From assembly GCF_036370855.1 (NCBI RefSeq), contig NC_088132.1, positions 59,620,841 through 59,684,840 on the forward strand: a DNA stretch of 64,000 nucleotides. Reading direction: 5' to 3'. The stretch is from Dromaius novaehollandiae. Lineage: Eukaryota > Chordata > Aves > Casuariiformes > Dromaiidae. A model generated the notes under the pieces. The model searched no databases. It saw only the letters and a program-made list of their open reading frames with translations, and was not told the DNA's origin. Positions 28,901 through 38,750 of this stretch are shown here, in pieces. The position numbers and the translations under genes were made by a program. How positions within the stretch are numbered: position 1 is the stretch's first letter; the number at the start of each line of letters is the position of its first letter.

Positions 28901-31900
28901 TTGCTGAAGCTTCTTTTCATGAAGGCTTAGTTTTTCATAAATTGTTTGATTACTTGACTACCAGCATTAGCCAGGCCATAAGGCTTGCAAATAATGTGGT
29001 CAGTGATCTGTTAATAGCAAAGTCTACAAAAAATGCCCAAACAACTCTCATAGCAACATGAAGCATCGAAGCAGGCTGAGGGAGCAAAGCAGCATGCCCT
29101 GAACAGCTAATATCTAGAAGTGGTTACGCTCCAACACTTGGACCTTTTATTTTGTGAAGGAACATCAAGCAAGCAAACTACTCTGTTAGTGCACTGCTTC
29201 ACAGAAACGAGAGGTGCCTGAGGCCAGGGGTCCCAAGTGCTAGGATCTGGGGTCAGACCATTACTGAAGCCCCTGCTGCTACGTACACAAGCTTTGCAAA
29301 AGCTTCTTCAAGCAGTTGCATGACTGCAGAATGGTTTGCTTGTCCCTGTGAAGTAACTAAATTCCCTGAAGAAGCTTTATTTTGTCTTTTATCAGTCTTA
29401 GCTGGCTTTTCAATGCTTCCTTCTTTAATATTCAGGCTGATCATGTGGCCTAAACCAAGAGATTTTGTGACCAGCATACCACTTAATTAACCAGCAACCT
29501 ATTTTTAGGAGTACACCTCACACTGTGTGAACTGTGAAAAATTATAACTGACTTCAGAGAAAAGTCACGCCAGCACAAACATTGCCTGAATCCTCCTTTC
29601 CAGTGAGGCTAATGTGCTCTAAGTCGAATTTCTAAAATGAAGGGTTTGCGTCTGGCACAATGGGGCATATACTACCGTATAGTAGGAAGTAGTTCAAAAC
29701 CTAAACGAGAAAGTAGCTTCTAGGACAGCTGTGCTGGGAGTGAAAACACGGGCAAGCTTTCAGACTTTCAGACTCTGGCAGAGCAGAGATTAAGCCCTTG
29801 ACTGAACTGAGGATGAGGATCTTTTGTCTTTATGCTCAAACATTACTAAGCGGTGACTAAGCTCAGCATTAGAAAAAACAAAACACGTCACTGAAATTTC
29901 TAAATTAGAGTGCTCCTCTCTTAATGATTTTGGAAACTTCAAGACAATTGTTTAGTCTGATACTGACCCCAGTATCAGTGTGTTTCACATCACCCAGTCC
30001 CCTGCAGCACAGCTACTCCCTAGTTATTGGGCTCAGTACAGACTGTCTGGATTTGACGGCAGTATGAAATGGTCAGCCTGTCCCTCCTAGTGGTTAATTA
30101 TATTTATCACTAAAAATAGCAAAAAAAAAAAAAAAACCACTTTGAAATCTGCCACAGTTTTCAGACAGCGGTTCTTGCCGAGGCTCTCTGCTAACTTAGA
30201 GAGCCTTTTAAATACCTGGTGTTTTCTCCTTGTTCATCAAACAAGGAGCTCAAACTGTTCAGTCCCAATCTCTCATTTGAAGGCTGTAAGACACTTCCTC
30301 CAGCAACCTCAGCTTCCTGAACCCTGTCCTGTCATTTCGTATTTCACAATTTTCTTATCTGCAGGTGGTTCCAGCTAGCACTGCAGCCACATCTCTGCCT
30401 CTCACGGCAAAGATGATCCTACGCAGAGCAACTGGAAGATTAAAGACAAGCCAGCAATAGCAAAGTCTGACAATTTAAGGCCACTGTTTCCATCCAATGA
30501 GCAGATAGATTTTCTCCAGTTTAGCTCTGACGCTCAAGACCAGCACTCTAGAGGCAGAATGATATAATGAAGCAACACGGTGCATCGCCAGGGATGGAAA
30601 GAAGCTAGAACATTTTGTTAAAGGAAGATAATTTCATAAATCCATAAAACATAGGAGTGAGGAAGCAGTTAAAACAATCTCCATATATATTGATTTAAAA
30701 TCATGCAGCTGGAACAGCTGCTTCAGTTTTGAAGAAACTGACAGCTCTAAGTCATTTCACAAAGATGTTTTGTCTTTAAAAGGTATTTTTGGTACTGAGT
30801 TCAAGCAGACTTCAAGAGGAGGAAAGATTAACACCTTCATACAGACTGACAAAGCCAGCAAACTGGAATGAAAGGTTAACTATTTCTTGCCAGTCACATT
30901 AAAACAAAAATGAACCCTTCTAATTGCCCAAAGCTTTGCTAAAGACCTTCCAGTGTCCAGCACAGCCAACTTCACACACATTCCCAGCTTGATAGATTCA
31001 AACTGGAACCTGTTTATGACTTCCTATCGCTTATTTTTCTGTTTAGAATTGGTAATAGCATTACAATGACTATTCAAGAAATATCTTGAATAATATTTCT
31101 GAAATATTTCTGCTAAACTGCAATAAAAAAGGGAAAAACATGCAAGTTAAGTCTTTTCAGAAGAAGTTAACAACAGATCCTGTTTAAATTTAGTTTAACA
31201 GATGATACATTTTGGATCAGTTTTACTGGGCAGAAATGTAAAACTTGCCATCTTCAGACTGTGACCTCTTCCATATATCTAAAAATCTGAGCATTACTAA
31301 CCGCAAAATCAGCCCTAGTATAGTTATGACTAACTGTATCGATAACAAGATTACTAGGTGTGTCGGCACTCTCTTCCAAGCAAACACAGAGCCAACTTCC
31401 CCCAACAAACGTCACCGTAAACAGTACAGCCCTGAAAGCGCTTGCCGGCTCTGTCACTCCGATAACCTCACGCTGCAGCGTAACAACCTTCAGACACCAC
31501 CTACTAGCACTTTTAAACAGGAAAAGGCTTTAAATCAGTTGGGAGAACAGACGCAATAGCATGCATTCAAAATAGCAGAGATTCAGCGATTTTATTTTAA
31601 ATGAAGGAGCCTCCACGACAGAGGTCAGTTTCCTACAAAGGCACTCAATTCAAGGATATCCTTCAAAAACAAGAATACTCTCAATGCTAGCACTGAAGCC
31701 TGTTCCCTGGGTGCCCTGAACAATGCAGCAGGTCAAACTAAGTAGTCAGAATAGTCCATCAGGTCCCAAAAATCTAGGAAGCCAGGCATTTAACATGTCA
31801 AACTGTATTACAGAGCTGGGAAAGAAACAGAAGTGCCATTAATTCAGATACGAGAAGATCCTTGGAAGCAACCTGAAGTCGAAGTGCCTTCCCAGGGCTC

Positions 31901-34900
31901 TGTTGAGAACATCATTGGACCCCAGTGTGCGTTTTGGACCACAGAGGCCACCAGCTCCAGACGGGACCTTCAGCTCACGCTGCCGTCGCAGCTAATGCTC
32001 TCATTCGATTACTCCCCTGGCACGAGCACGGCTGCGCTGGCAACTATGAGTGCACGCTTTCTACTGCAAGCCTCAGCAATGAAAAAGGCCACCCCAGAAC
32101 ACCTCCACTCGCAGAAAAGCAGCAATAGGATTTTAATCCATTCCCAGAGAAGTACTCCCTTGCCCTTAAAGATAAGGGTCCTGTCCTTACACAGCCTTTG
32201 CTCTGCGGCTGTGGAGCGATGGGTATTTCAGTGGGCTCTTTAAAACCACAGTGCAACCAAGTGACAATCACTGTGGGACATGAGAAGTAAAGGCTGAAAA
32301 ATTATGCAGCAACAGATAGGAGAAAGAGTATCTTCTGCCTCTGTGTCTTCCCAGAGACAGGATTACTTAGAAATCAATCTAACAGAGCAAGCGTCAAGCG
32401 ATACAGCACTCCTGTGACCTCGCTGTCGGCTGGTTGCTTTGGCCTCCCTTTCCAGTCGCTTGTGAATACATCAGCAATTTTTGTCCAAATAGGACAAAGA
32501 GATGGGGGCCTCAAAAATATTAAGTTCTTACAATTTCCATGAGAACAGGCAAGCGGGTTAGCAGAGGAAAATGATCTCTTAACCCCAAACAAAGAAAAAG
32601 CTGCAACATAACGTCACTATTAGAAAAGGAATCGACATAAGATACCAAGCTCAATACACAAAGCTGTAGAAAACCAGGCTTTGCTAATTCAATTGCTCAG
32701 ACAACCGTTTGTGCAAAATAAAATCTGTATGTTTTTGCAAACTGGGAAAAAAGTCCCTTCCCACCCTGTTTTTCCTCAGTGTATTTAAGAGCCCTTTAGG
32801 ACACGGCGATATTCCAAATCAGACCTCAGATTCGGTTAAGTAGTTTCATCTTAAATCACGACTGACAAGAGGTGGTGGGACAGAGCGGTGTTTTGTCCGC
32901 TGTGGAAAGACAGCTGTGACTGTGGTTAAAACCCGTAACTGATCTTCTCACCTTTTTTCCCCCCTAAACTGAAAGGTTCAGGTGAGGTGCGACAACCCAA
33001 GCCCTCTGCGGCAGGAAGGCCACCGGCAGCAGGCGGCCCTTGGAGCACCGTGGCGAGAGGGCGCTGGCGAAGGCACCGTGCCGGCACCGGGGCTGCAGCC
33101 CGTCCCGCCACGGCACGGTGCAGGGAGAGGGGGAGAGCATGAGGGCAGGACGGAGGGAAAAGCGCCCCTTTGAAGCCTCTGCTTCCCTTCCCCCAAAAGC
33201 CTTTCCCTTGACCCAAAAGCCATAAGCCCCCGAAGTCATAGACTACCCTAAGCCATAATTTTAAATAAAGCTTTTTTATTTTCTTTAAACTCTCAGAGTT
33301 AGAGGTCTGGGTATAAAACAAAAACCTGATATTCTACTTGTGGCACATCTTACTGAATTTATCACATGATATGATTTCTAAGTGCTGAATAGCACTAAAG
33401 AAAGCACTCAAGATTTGCTAGGCCAATGAAATTAGCTTTGGACTGTTCCTAGATGTTAATAATTACCAGTTCTAATTGAAAAACACATCTTCATGAACAA
33501 CCCAGCTACAAGAGATTGCCACCTAACACCTAAATGTTAAATATTTAAATTACATTTATTTAACTCTGGAAAAAACATTCATTGTAATAAAGATTTTCCG
33601 CAACAGCTGCTTTCTTAACCATGATCTCAACTTTATTCTCATGAGAATAACTACAGAAGAAAAGCCAAATGTAAAATCCTGTTTCCTGTCAATTTAAGCA
33701 GATGTTTTTATGTAATCAAAAGCAAACTCATATCGTGGAGGCCCAAACTAGACTGTACCCTCATCGCATTCTGAAAAAGAGTCTACCAAAGAAAGATTAG
33801 AAAAAGCAGAAATATGTAGCAAGTTTCTCACAGCAAAGAAACCTAAAAATTGCAATCCTCTTTAAAGTAAGTTTGGACATTGCCCGACACAAACCAGTTG
33901 CAGAAGCTAAAGTTTATAAATGGCCAAGTATCTCAAGAGCAAGCTCCCAGGGTCTACTTGGCAAGGATGCAAGTTGCATAGTAATGCTAATTAAGATTAT
34001 TTTAAATAATTTTCAAGTGCAAAATCAGCACAACTGAAGTACACTGAAGTCTGGCAGCTTGCCACTGTCTTCTTTAACAACAGGAATTTATTCTGAGAAA
34101 TCTGAATGCATTTATTCAGAGAGCCATCATTGAGTGGATGTTTAGCACAGTTTGATCCAAAAACAAAAATAATAACTCATCTACTTCTCACCAGGAAAAT
34201 TTGCTGGCATTAACAATGGAGAAAATGGACAGCCAAGTCATTAACTCACAATATTGCTTTGGTATCAGCCACAGACATCCAAGTACGCTAGCTGCACTTT
34301 TACAGCTCGCAAGGACAACACCAAAATTCTCAGCAAGCTCTTGGAAAGCACACTGACAGAAACGGAGAAAGGCAGAGATGTGCAGGGCAAGAGTACTTCG
34401 TACTAAAAAAACATGGGATACCAAACCAGTTGAACTAGTGTTTTTCAGGGAGAAAAGGAGGGATACACCACCAGTATTGGTCAGGACTCATTGTATAAAG
34501 TTCATCCTTAAGCACATCATCTCCATATCTGAAGGCAGGATTAACTTCATACTCTGGAGAAGACTTAAAAAGAGGCTAAATTTCTTCTCGTTTTTCTAGC
34601 TGGATTAACATTACCTATAAAACATTTGAGGAAGATGGGCTGACAGAGAAAGAGAAACTTCTGTCCCTTTTGTGTGTGTATTAGAAGAAATATTGAACAA
34701 GCAACCTCACCCCATTGAGGGTTGAGATTCACCTACCTGTGAATGCAAAGATCGTTCTTTCTTAAAGAAAAGTTCCATTGCACACTGCTGAAACGCACTT
34801 TGTGTCAGCTATCTCGGCCTAGAGATAGGTCATCCGCAGTAGGAGTTTGCTGGTATAACTCCAGCAATATGCCATATTTGGCATAGATAAGTCTTACATC

Positions 34901-36734
34901 AAAAAATAATGCTTGAGCCAGCAGAATACATTTCCCCAGGGTACTGCATAATTCTGGCGTTATGACTGCTTTAGGGCTTTTGCTTAGACTCCAACATCAC
35001 CACGGAGTTTAGTTTGTTTCCAGACTCTTAAGTGACACATCAGTATCAATGAAACATTACTATGGATACTACTACACGAGATAGTAACAGTAGTTTTAAA
35101 ATGCTTCAAAGTTTGGTCACACTAAAATGACATCATTCACCAGGAGTCTCAGCAGAAAAGCAGTGAAGGTGCCATGAACAGCCACGACCTGCCACTGAAC
35201 AGCGCCTACCAGCAGCACTGCTGTTACTTCCACACTGTGCAACAGAGGTTGAGCCGGTCTAAAACTTGTTTCACATGCTGCCAAAATACATGGGAGGCAG
35301 CAGCCAAGGAGAGCCCCTTCTCTAACAGCGGTATTAGCAGGCGCAGTTACCGCTTTCACCCGTGGCCACCTACAGCTGTGTGATTAGGTGCAGAGGAGCG
35401 TGCACGGGAGCGCGGCGCGGGCACACATGGAGGTCCTCCCGGCCCGCCGGGCGCTGAGAAAACCACAGCTGGAAGAGCAAACCTAGCTGGGATTTCACGC
35501 TTCAAGAAAGATCTGAGCTTGTTCCAGATGGTGCACACAGAAATAAGAATAATCGCAAGCTGAGGGTGGGCAGAGCAACCAGGGAGGGAACACCAACAAA
35601 ATGAGGACTGTTCAGGTCTTTAAATGTGTAAAACAGAAAGAATAAGCTCTCTGGCTGCTCTGTTGCAGACAGGACAGGTAACAACGGGTTTCTGTTGCAG
35701 AAACAGAGATCTGGGAAAAAGAAGCACAAGAATAAAGTGCCTGGGGAGACGCAGTCTAGCAACAGGCCGGGCAGACCGCTGGCAGGAGCGCAAGTCCCTC
35801 CACGGGGCGCAACGACGAAGCAGGTCTGGACGGGACCCTGGGAGACCACGCTTCCCCAGGCCCACACCGCTCACCCGTCACAACGGGCACAGCCAACAAG
35901 ACGGGTATTTCCATAAGACGCAGCGAACGGATTTACCACCTCCTCGATGCCGGAAGGCGGAGGTCCCACGCCGCCCCCTCACCCCGCGCTTCGCCCCGTC
36001 GCTCGCATCCCCGCCAGCACTGGCACCGGCACCTGCTGGACCCTCCGCGAGCCAAATGCGGGGGCGCTCAGGGAAGGGCCCGGCCGGCACCAGGGCCGGG
36101 GGTGCCGGGCAGCCGGGAGCCGGCCCACAGAAATAAGGCCATTCCCCTTCTCGCACGCTGTGGGGTCTCGCTGCCCCAACGGGTATCAGTGACAACCACG
36201 CAGCCCCTCTTTTAGCTCGGTGCGTGTCAGGCAGTTCTGCCGGCGTTTCCCCTGCAGGAATTATTCTTCGTTTTACGGCTCTTCCCAAAGGTTTCCTCCT
36301 CAATACCGCGTCTCCATCCACGCCGCGCTGCCCGGCTGCGGCTCCTCGCAGCGGCGCTCACGAGCGCGGTAAGTGCGCGCACCCCGCGCTGCCCAGCCGC
36401 GCTCCAACGCCGCCGCCGCGAAACCCGGGCGGCTGCGCGGGGCCCCGCGGCCGGCACAGCGCGAGCCTCCCCGGCGCCGCGTGCACCGCTCCCCGCCGAC
36501 ACGGGCCCCGGCAGCGCCGCCGTCGCCCCGGGGGCGGCTCGCCCGGGAGCGCGGCCCGCAGCGGCCCCGCTCGCCCGCCCCGCAAGCGGCCCCCGGCGGC
36601 GGCGGCGCCTCCCCGCGCGGCCCGGCCGCACCTGCCGCGCTGCCCCCGGCCGCGGCGCGCTGGACCCGCCGGCCGCCCCCCCGGCGCCGGGCCGCCCCGC
36701 GCCCTACCTGCCCGGCGCAGCAGGGCGCCGACAT
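1814..36734 (-). CDS. SERINC5: SERINC5, serine incorporator 5, complete CDS in 12 exons
   Basis: Twelve exons with GT-AG borders join in phase on the minus strand: 36708-36734, 23405-23572, 16024-16202, 15652-15734, 12479-12572, 10643-10854, 9710-9805, 6670-6796, 5880-5946, 3080-3119, 2283-2430 and 1814-1961. They total 1,389 bp, giving 462 residues and TGA, close to what I recall for the long ten-helix mammalian isoform. The protein begins MSAPCCAGQ, has a Cys-rich N-terminus (about 12-28), about ten hydrophobic segments, a conserved N-I-T sequon at Asn294, a long cytoplasmic loop (about 330-380) and the C-terminus PTRQFSV, typical of SERINC5 rather than SERINC1/2/3. In mammals SERINC5 is a plasma-membrane protein with lipid-scrambling activity. 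It is incorporated into retrovirus particles and lowers their infectivity. The name is from recalled family sequence, not a search. No frameshift or premature stop was seen. Confidence 0.96.
2283..2430 (-). CDS. SERINC5: SERINC5 coding exon 11
   Basis: 148 bp covering Ala365 to residue 413 plus two bases of His414. The acceptor is TCTTACAG and the donor CA|GTAAGT. The acidic/basic loop [13 protein letters not shown] is followed by [20 protein letters not shown] and [15 protein letters not shown], the family-typical ninth membrane segment. Confidence 0.96.
3080..3119 (-). CDS. SERINC5: SERINC5 coding exon 10 (40-bp microexon-like exon)
   Basis: 40 bp between TTTCACAG and G|GTAATT, too short to stand out as an open frame. 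It encodes [13 protein letters not shown] (352-364), matching the Cys-rich part of the mammalian cytoplasmic loop. Phase is kept on both sides (0 in, 1 out). Skipping it would shift the frame. Confidence 0.9.
5880..5946 (-). CDS. SERINC5: SERINC5 coding exon 9
   Basis: 67 bp covering the end of Cys329 and residues 330-351. The acceptor is GCTCCTAG and the donor GAA|GTGAGT. It encodes [20 protein letters not shown], then TE: the start of the long cytoplasmic loop with the family motif [11 protein letters not shown]. Confidence 0.93.
6670..6796 (-). CDS. SERINC5: SERINC5 coding exon 8
   Basis: 127 bp covering Ile287 to residue 328 plus two bases of Cys329. The acceptor is TTGTGAAG and the donor TG|GTAAGT. 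It contains the sequon NIT at Asn294-Thr296, at the same number as the known mammalian glycosylation site as I recall it, then [20 protein letters not shown], a membrane helix. Confidence 0.94.
9710..9805 (-). CDS. SERINC5: SERINC5 coding exon 7
   Basis: 96 bp covering Arg255 to residue 286 plus one base of codon 287. The acceptor is TACTAAAG and the donor A|GTAAGC. It encodes [20 protein letters not shown] and [11 protein letters not shown]. The [16 protein letters not shown] helix is among the most conserved serinc segments. Confidence 0.95.
10643..10854 (-). CDS. SERINC5: SERINC5 coding exon 6
   Basis: 212 bp covering the end of Trp184, residues 185-254 and one base of Arg255. The acceptor is CCCTCAG and the donor C|GTGAGT. 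It carries two hydrophobic segments ([20 protein letters not shown] and [18 protein letters not shown]) separated by the [11 protein letters not shown] loop. NGGLCL is a family landmark. Confidence 0.95.
10911..10948. repeat. (CAAA)n microsatellite
   Basis: About nine tandem AAAC/CAAA units directly upstream (in gene sense) of the SERINC5 exon 6 acceptor region. Confidence 0.9.
12479..12572 (-). CDS. SERINC5: SERINC5 coding exon 5
   Basis: 94 bp covering Ala153, residues 154-183 and two bases of Trp184. The acceptor is CCTTGCAG and the donor CTG|GTATGT. It encodes [20 protein letters not shown] and [11 protein letters not shown], a membrane helix and the highly conserved serinc motif EFAHKWN. 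Confidence 0.96.
14696..14712. repeat. Poly-C run
   Basis: Seventeen consecutive C on the plus strand inside SERINC5 intron 4, i.e. poly-G in the transcript. Confidence 0.9.
15652..15734 (-). CDS. SERINC5: SERINC5 coding exon 4
   Basis: 83 bp covering the rest of Gly125, residues 126-152 and one base of codon 153. The acceptor is TCATCCAG and the donor AATG|GTACAA. It encodes [20 protein letters not shown], then DQDTFLN, a membrane helix and the conserved IPDQD motif of the family. Only 289 bp of intron separate it from exon 3. Confidence 0.94.
16024..16202 (-). CDS. SERINC5: SERINC5 coding exon 3
   Basis: Residues 66-124 plus two bases of codon 125 (179 bp). The acceptor is CTTTCCAG and the donor GG|GTGAGT. 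It encodes [27 protein letters not shown] and then a Phe-rich second membrane helix ending [17 protein letters not shown]. This is the luminal/extracellular loop and TM2 of the serinc fold. Confidence 0.95.
16203..23404 (-). other. SERINC5 intron 2
   Basis: 7.2-kb intron. GC-rich, CpG-containing patches lie at about 16.40-16.74 kb and 18.82-19.02 kb; the rest is AT-rich. Frames such as 18681-19121 run through the GC-rich patch without recognisable motifs. No gene or mobile element was identified. Confidence 0.65.
18820..19020. promoter_or_regulatory. Intronic GC-rich/CpG patch, possible regulatory element
   Basis: About 200 bp with many CpG dinucleotides within AT-rich SERINC5 intron 2. It could be an internal promoter, an enhancer or simply GC-rich DNA. 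No TATA box or exon could be tied to it. Confidence 0.3.
23405..23572 (-). CDS. SERINC5: SERINC5 coding exon 2
   Basis: Residues 10-65, 168 bp in phase 0. The acceptor is CTTTCCAG and the donor GTAAGT. It encodes the Cys-rich N-terminal stretch ([16 protein letters not shown]), then the first transmembrane helix ([15 protein letters not shown]) and MKVH. The length is exactly 56 codons, as in the mammalian exon as I recall it. Confidence 0.96.
24351..24505. repeat. AT/GT-alternating microsatellite
   Basis: About 155 bp of alternating TATATA, TGTGTG and TACATA blocks. The frames here (24268-24777 on both strands), rich in Tyr, Ile, Val and Cys, are translations of this repeat, not genes. Confidence 0.92.
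27854..27867. repeat. Poly-G run
   Basis: Fourteen consecutive G after an A-rich tract in SERINC5 intron 1. Confidence 0.9.
32985..33170. promoter_or_regulatory. Intronic GC-rich patch
   Basis: A GC-rich block of about 185 bp with several CpGs, including a repeated CACCGTG/CGGCAC motif, within AT-rich intron 1. Overlapping open frames on both strands reflect base composition. Regulatory function is only possible, not shown. Confidence 0.25.
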
Positions 36735-37200
36735 GCCGGCGGCGGGGTGCGGAGCGGAGCGGGCTCGGTCGGTGCCTCAGAGCGGCGCGGCGCCCGGCGG
36801 CGGCCGCCCCCCCGGGCTGGGCTGTGCCGGGCCCCGCTCGGCAGCGCGCAGGGCACCGCCGCCGCGGCGGGCGGAGCAGCACCGCCTCCGCCGCCGCCCG
36901 GCCCCGGCCCCCGCGCGGGGCTTCCGCTGTCGTCAGCCCGCGCCGCGCCGCGGCCGGCGGAGCCGCTGCCGGTGGCGCGGGGAGCCGCGGGTGGCGCCGC
37001 GGGCGCGGACGCGAGCTGCAGCAGGAGGGGCCGCCCGAGCGGTCCTGCCCCGCCGCCGACGCCGCGTCCTTAGGCTGCTCTTCGTTCCGCCCGCCCCGGC
37101 TGGCAGCAGTAACAACCCCACGGAGAGCGGCAACGTTTGCATCGGATCGGCGCAGAACTGGCGCCGCTGCCCTGTCCTAACTGCCGGGGAGAGCAGATCC
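35740..37200. promoter_or_regulatory. CpG island promoter of SERINC5
   Basis: GC content rises steeply from about 35.7 kb and is extreme at 36.34-37.08 kb, with dense CpG and many GGCGGG-type Sp1-like boxes. The island covers exon 1, the SERINC5 start codon (36734), its 5' UTR and the first part of intron 1. No TATA box suits the minus-strand start, as expected for a dispersed CpG-island promoter. The island ends sharply just before the LTR at 37,213. Long frames on both strands here are products of stop-poor GC-rich DNA. Confidence 0.85.
36708..36734 (-). CDS. SERINC5: SERINC5 coding exon 1 (start codon)
   Basis: ATG is at 36734-36732, followed by eight codons (MSAPCCAGQ) and a GTAGGG donor at 36707. 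The exon ends in phase 0. The start context has G at -3. The very short first coding exon inside a CpG island and the CCAGQ motif match the mammalian SERINC5 start. The 5' UTR extends to higher coordinates, but the transcription start cannot be read. Confidence 0.9.
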
Positions 37201-37212
37201 TTTACGTGGTAG

Positions 37213-38099
37213 TGTTACAAGACCACCCTGGGAAGCTCAGAAAGAATGTTTAAACTAGGTAGATTAGGACAACTTCTATCTCTATTTTCTGAAAAGAAGC
37301 ATTCTTCATCAAGGGCATCCTGGAACTGCTAAAGCCCTAAAAGAAACATTAAATCAAAATGTTCTAAGTACGTACTGCCAACTTGGCAAGAGAATTGGAG
37401 GTCCATGTATCCCTGACTGAAGACTTTGGGACTTGGACTGTAAATTATTGAACTGAAGCTGTCTAGAGGTAGCCGCTTAGCACAACTTCTATAAAACTTG
37501 CTTAGCATGAGTAGCTGAATTTGCTGGAGCCTTAGGCCGCACTCCTAGTTCAGTGAGAAATGGCCCCGGAGCTGGTGCAGGCTGGAAAGATAAGGGAGTT
37601 ACAAGCAGTTTGCATTCCTGTGCCTCACACTCTGACAGGGAGGATGTCAAGGCTTGGAAATAAGGCCTGCTGGGGCGCCAGGACCCTGGGAAACAAAGCC
37701 TCCTCTCGCTGCCGGAACAGTGTTAATTAGGGCGTCTGGACTCTCTGCCCCTCGTCAGGACCTTGGGAGATGACACCTACTGCCACTGCTGGGGCAGTGC
37801 TAATTGCTGGAATTCCACCTGCTCCTCAGGACCTTGGGAGACGGGGACGGGACCGAGGAATGAAGACACATCCGTCAGCAGCACTAACCAATCAGTGTAA
37901 AAGGGAAAGTTGCAAACCTGGCAATTTGTTTGTATAAATGCTACTTGAAAAGCTGGGGGGGGGGGGGGGTGCTCGATTTGTGGGAACCACCGAGCACCCA
38001 GGCTTGCGCAACTCTGAAATAAATAAGCAAATGTCTCTCCTCAGCGTGTAATTATTGGCTTACTGCACACCGGGCAACGAATATGCTTTTCGGACAACA
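37213..38099 (+). mobile_element. Solo LTR 1 of an ERV1-like endogenous retrovirus
   Basis: 887-bp element beginning TGTTACAAGA and ending CGGACAACA (terminal TGTT/AACA), flanked by a perfect 4-bp duplication GTAG at 37209-37212 and 38100-38103. On the plus strand it has imperfect repeats of CAGGACCTTGGGAGA (37679, 37756, 37827), a CCAAT box at 37888, TATAAA at 37933-37938 and AATAAA at 38018-38023, so a U3-R-U5 order can be read. No primer-binding site, gag, pol or env follows. A duplication on each side of one LTR shows a solo LTR left by LTR-LTR recombination. A 4-bp duplication suggests a gammaretrovirus-like (class I) source. It lies about 480 bp upstream of the SERINC5 start codon, in opposite orientation. 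Confidence 0.9.
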
Positions 38100-38103
38100 G
38101 TAG

Positions 38104-38746
38104 TGTGCACTCCCAAAACACTGTTTTTAGTAGCTACAATTTAATGAACACACCAAAGGTATATAAACATAGGGATCTTAAAAGACTCTGTAACTGCATA
38201 GCTGGCCCTCAGACCTCCACAGATATAAATGTAATACTGCAATGAACCAAACTCCACAGCTCAAATTCAGACTGCTCTGCCATGCCCTTAGACCGCTTGC
38301 ACCTTAATGTAAAAATCACGTTCATTCCAATGATGGCTTGAGGGCTGTGCTTCCCAACAGGAGCTCCGAGATCCACCTCACTGCTTCTTAAATACTTTGT
38401 CCAGGAACAATTTATAGGAATCAAGTCTGCAATAATAGGCAGTACCCAAGGATTTTTCAGCTTCCAGCATGATTTACAGGATGACTTCTCTGCTATTGCA
38501 AACAAAGCAACCAATAGCATAAATAAGGCTTTTTGTGGAAAGACTCTCTCCTTGTCTGCTTTGTTGCCTCTGTGTGTGTTCATGTATATATCTACTGCAT
38601 ATAGAGTCAAACATGTAGATACATGTACCAGAAAGGAATTAGTACAGAATGCAGGATTTATTGCATAAAACTCCTTCCTTTTCCCTTGTATATGCAAACA
38701 AACATAGAAATTTGATGCTTTGGGAGGAAAAACATGTTTGCAGATC
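38104..38746. other. Spacer between the two solo LTRs
   Basis: 643 bp that does not resemble LTR or retroviral interior. It was probably contiguous host sequence before the insertions. A 218-codon minus-strand frame (38209-38865) crosses it and enters LTR 2. I see no protein family motif in that frame and do not call it a gene. Confidence 0.6.
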
Positions 38747-38750
38747 ATAT

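Larger units (their letters stand above)
23573..36707 (-). other. SERINC5 intron 1
   Basis: 13.1-kb first intron. It contains an AT/GT microsatellite at 24.35-24.5 kb, a GC-rich stretch at about 24.6-24.9 kb, a poly-G run at 27.85 kb, a second GC-rich patch at about 33.0-33.17 kb and the downstream part of the promoter CpG island from about 35.4 kb. No additional coding exon or known repeat family was recognised. Confidence 0.65.

Noticed and set aside
36224..37212. Long open frames on both strands (up to 318 codons) at 36.2-37.2 kb
   Set aside because: They lie in a CpG island with extreme GC content, where stop codons are rare. Their Ala/Arg/Pro/Gly-rich translations overlap in several frames and have no family motif. 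Only the 27-bp SERINC5 exon 1 is supported there.
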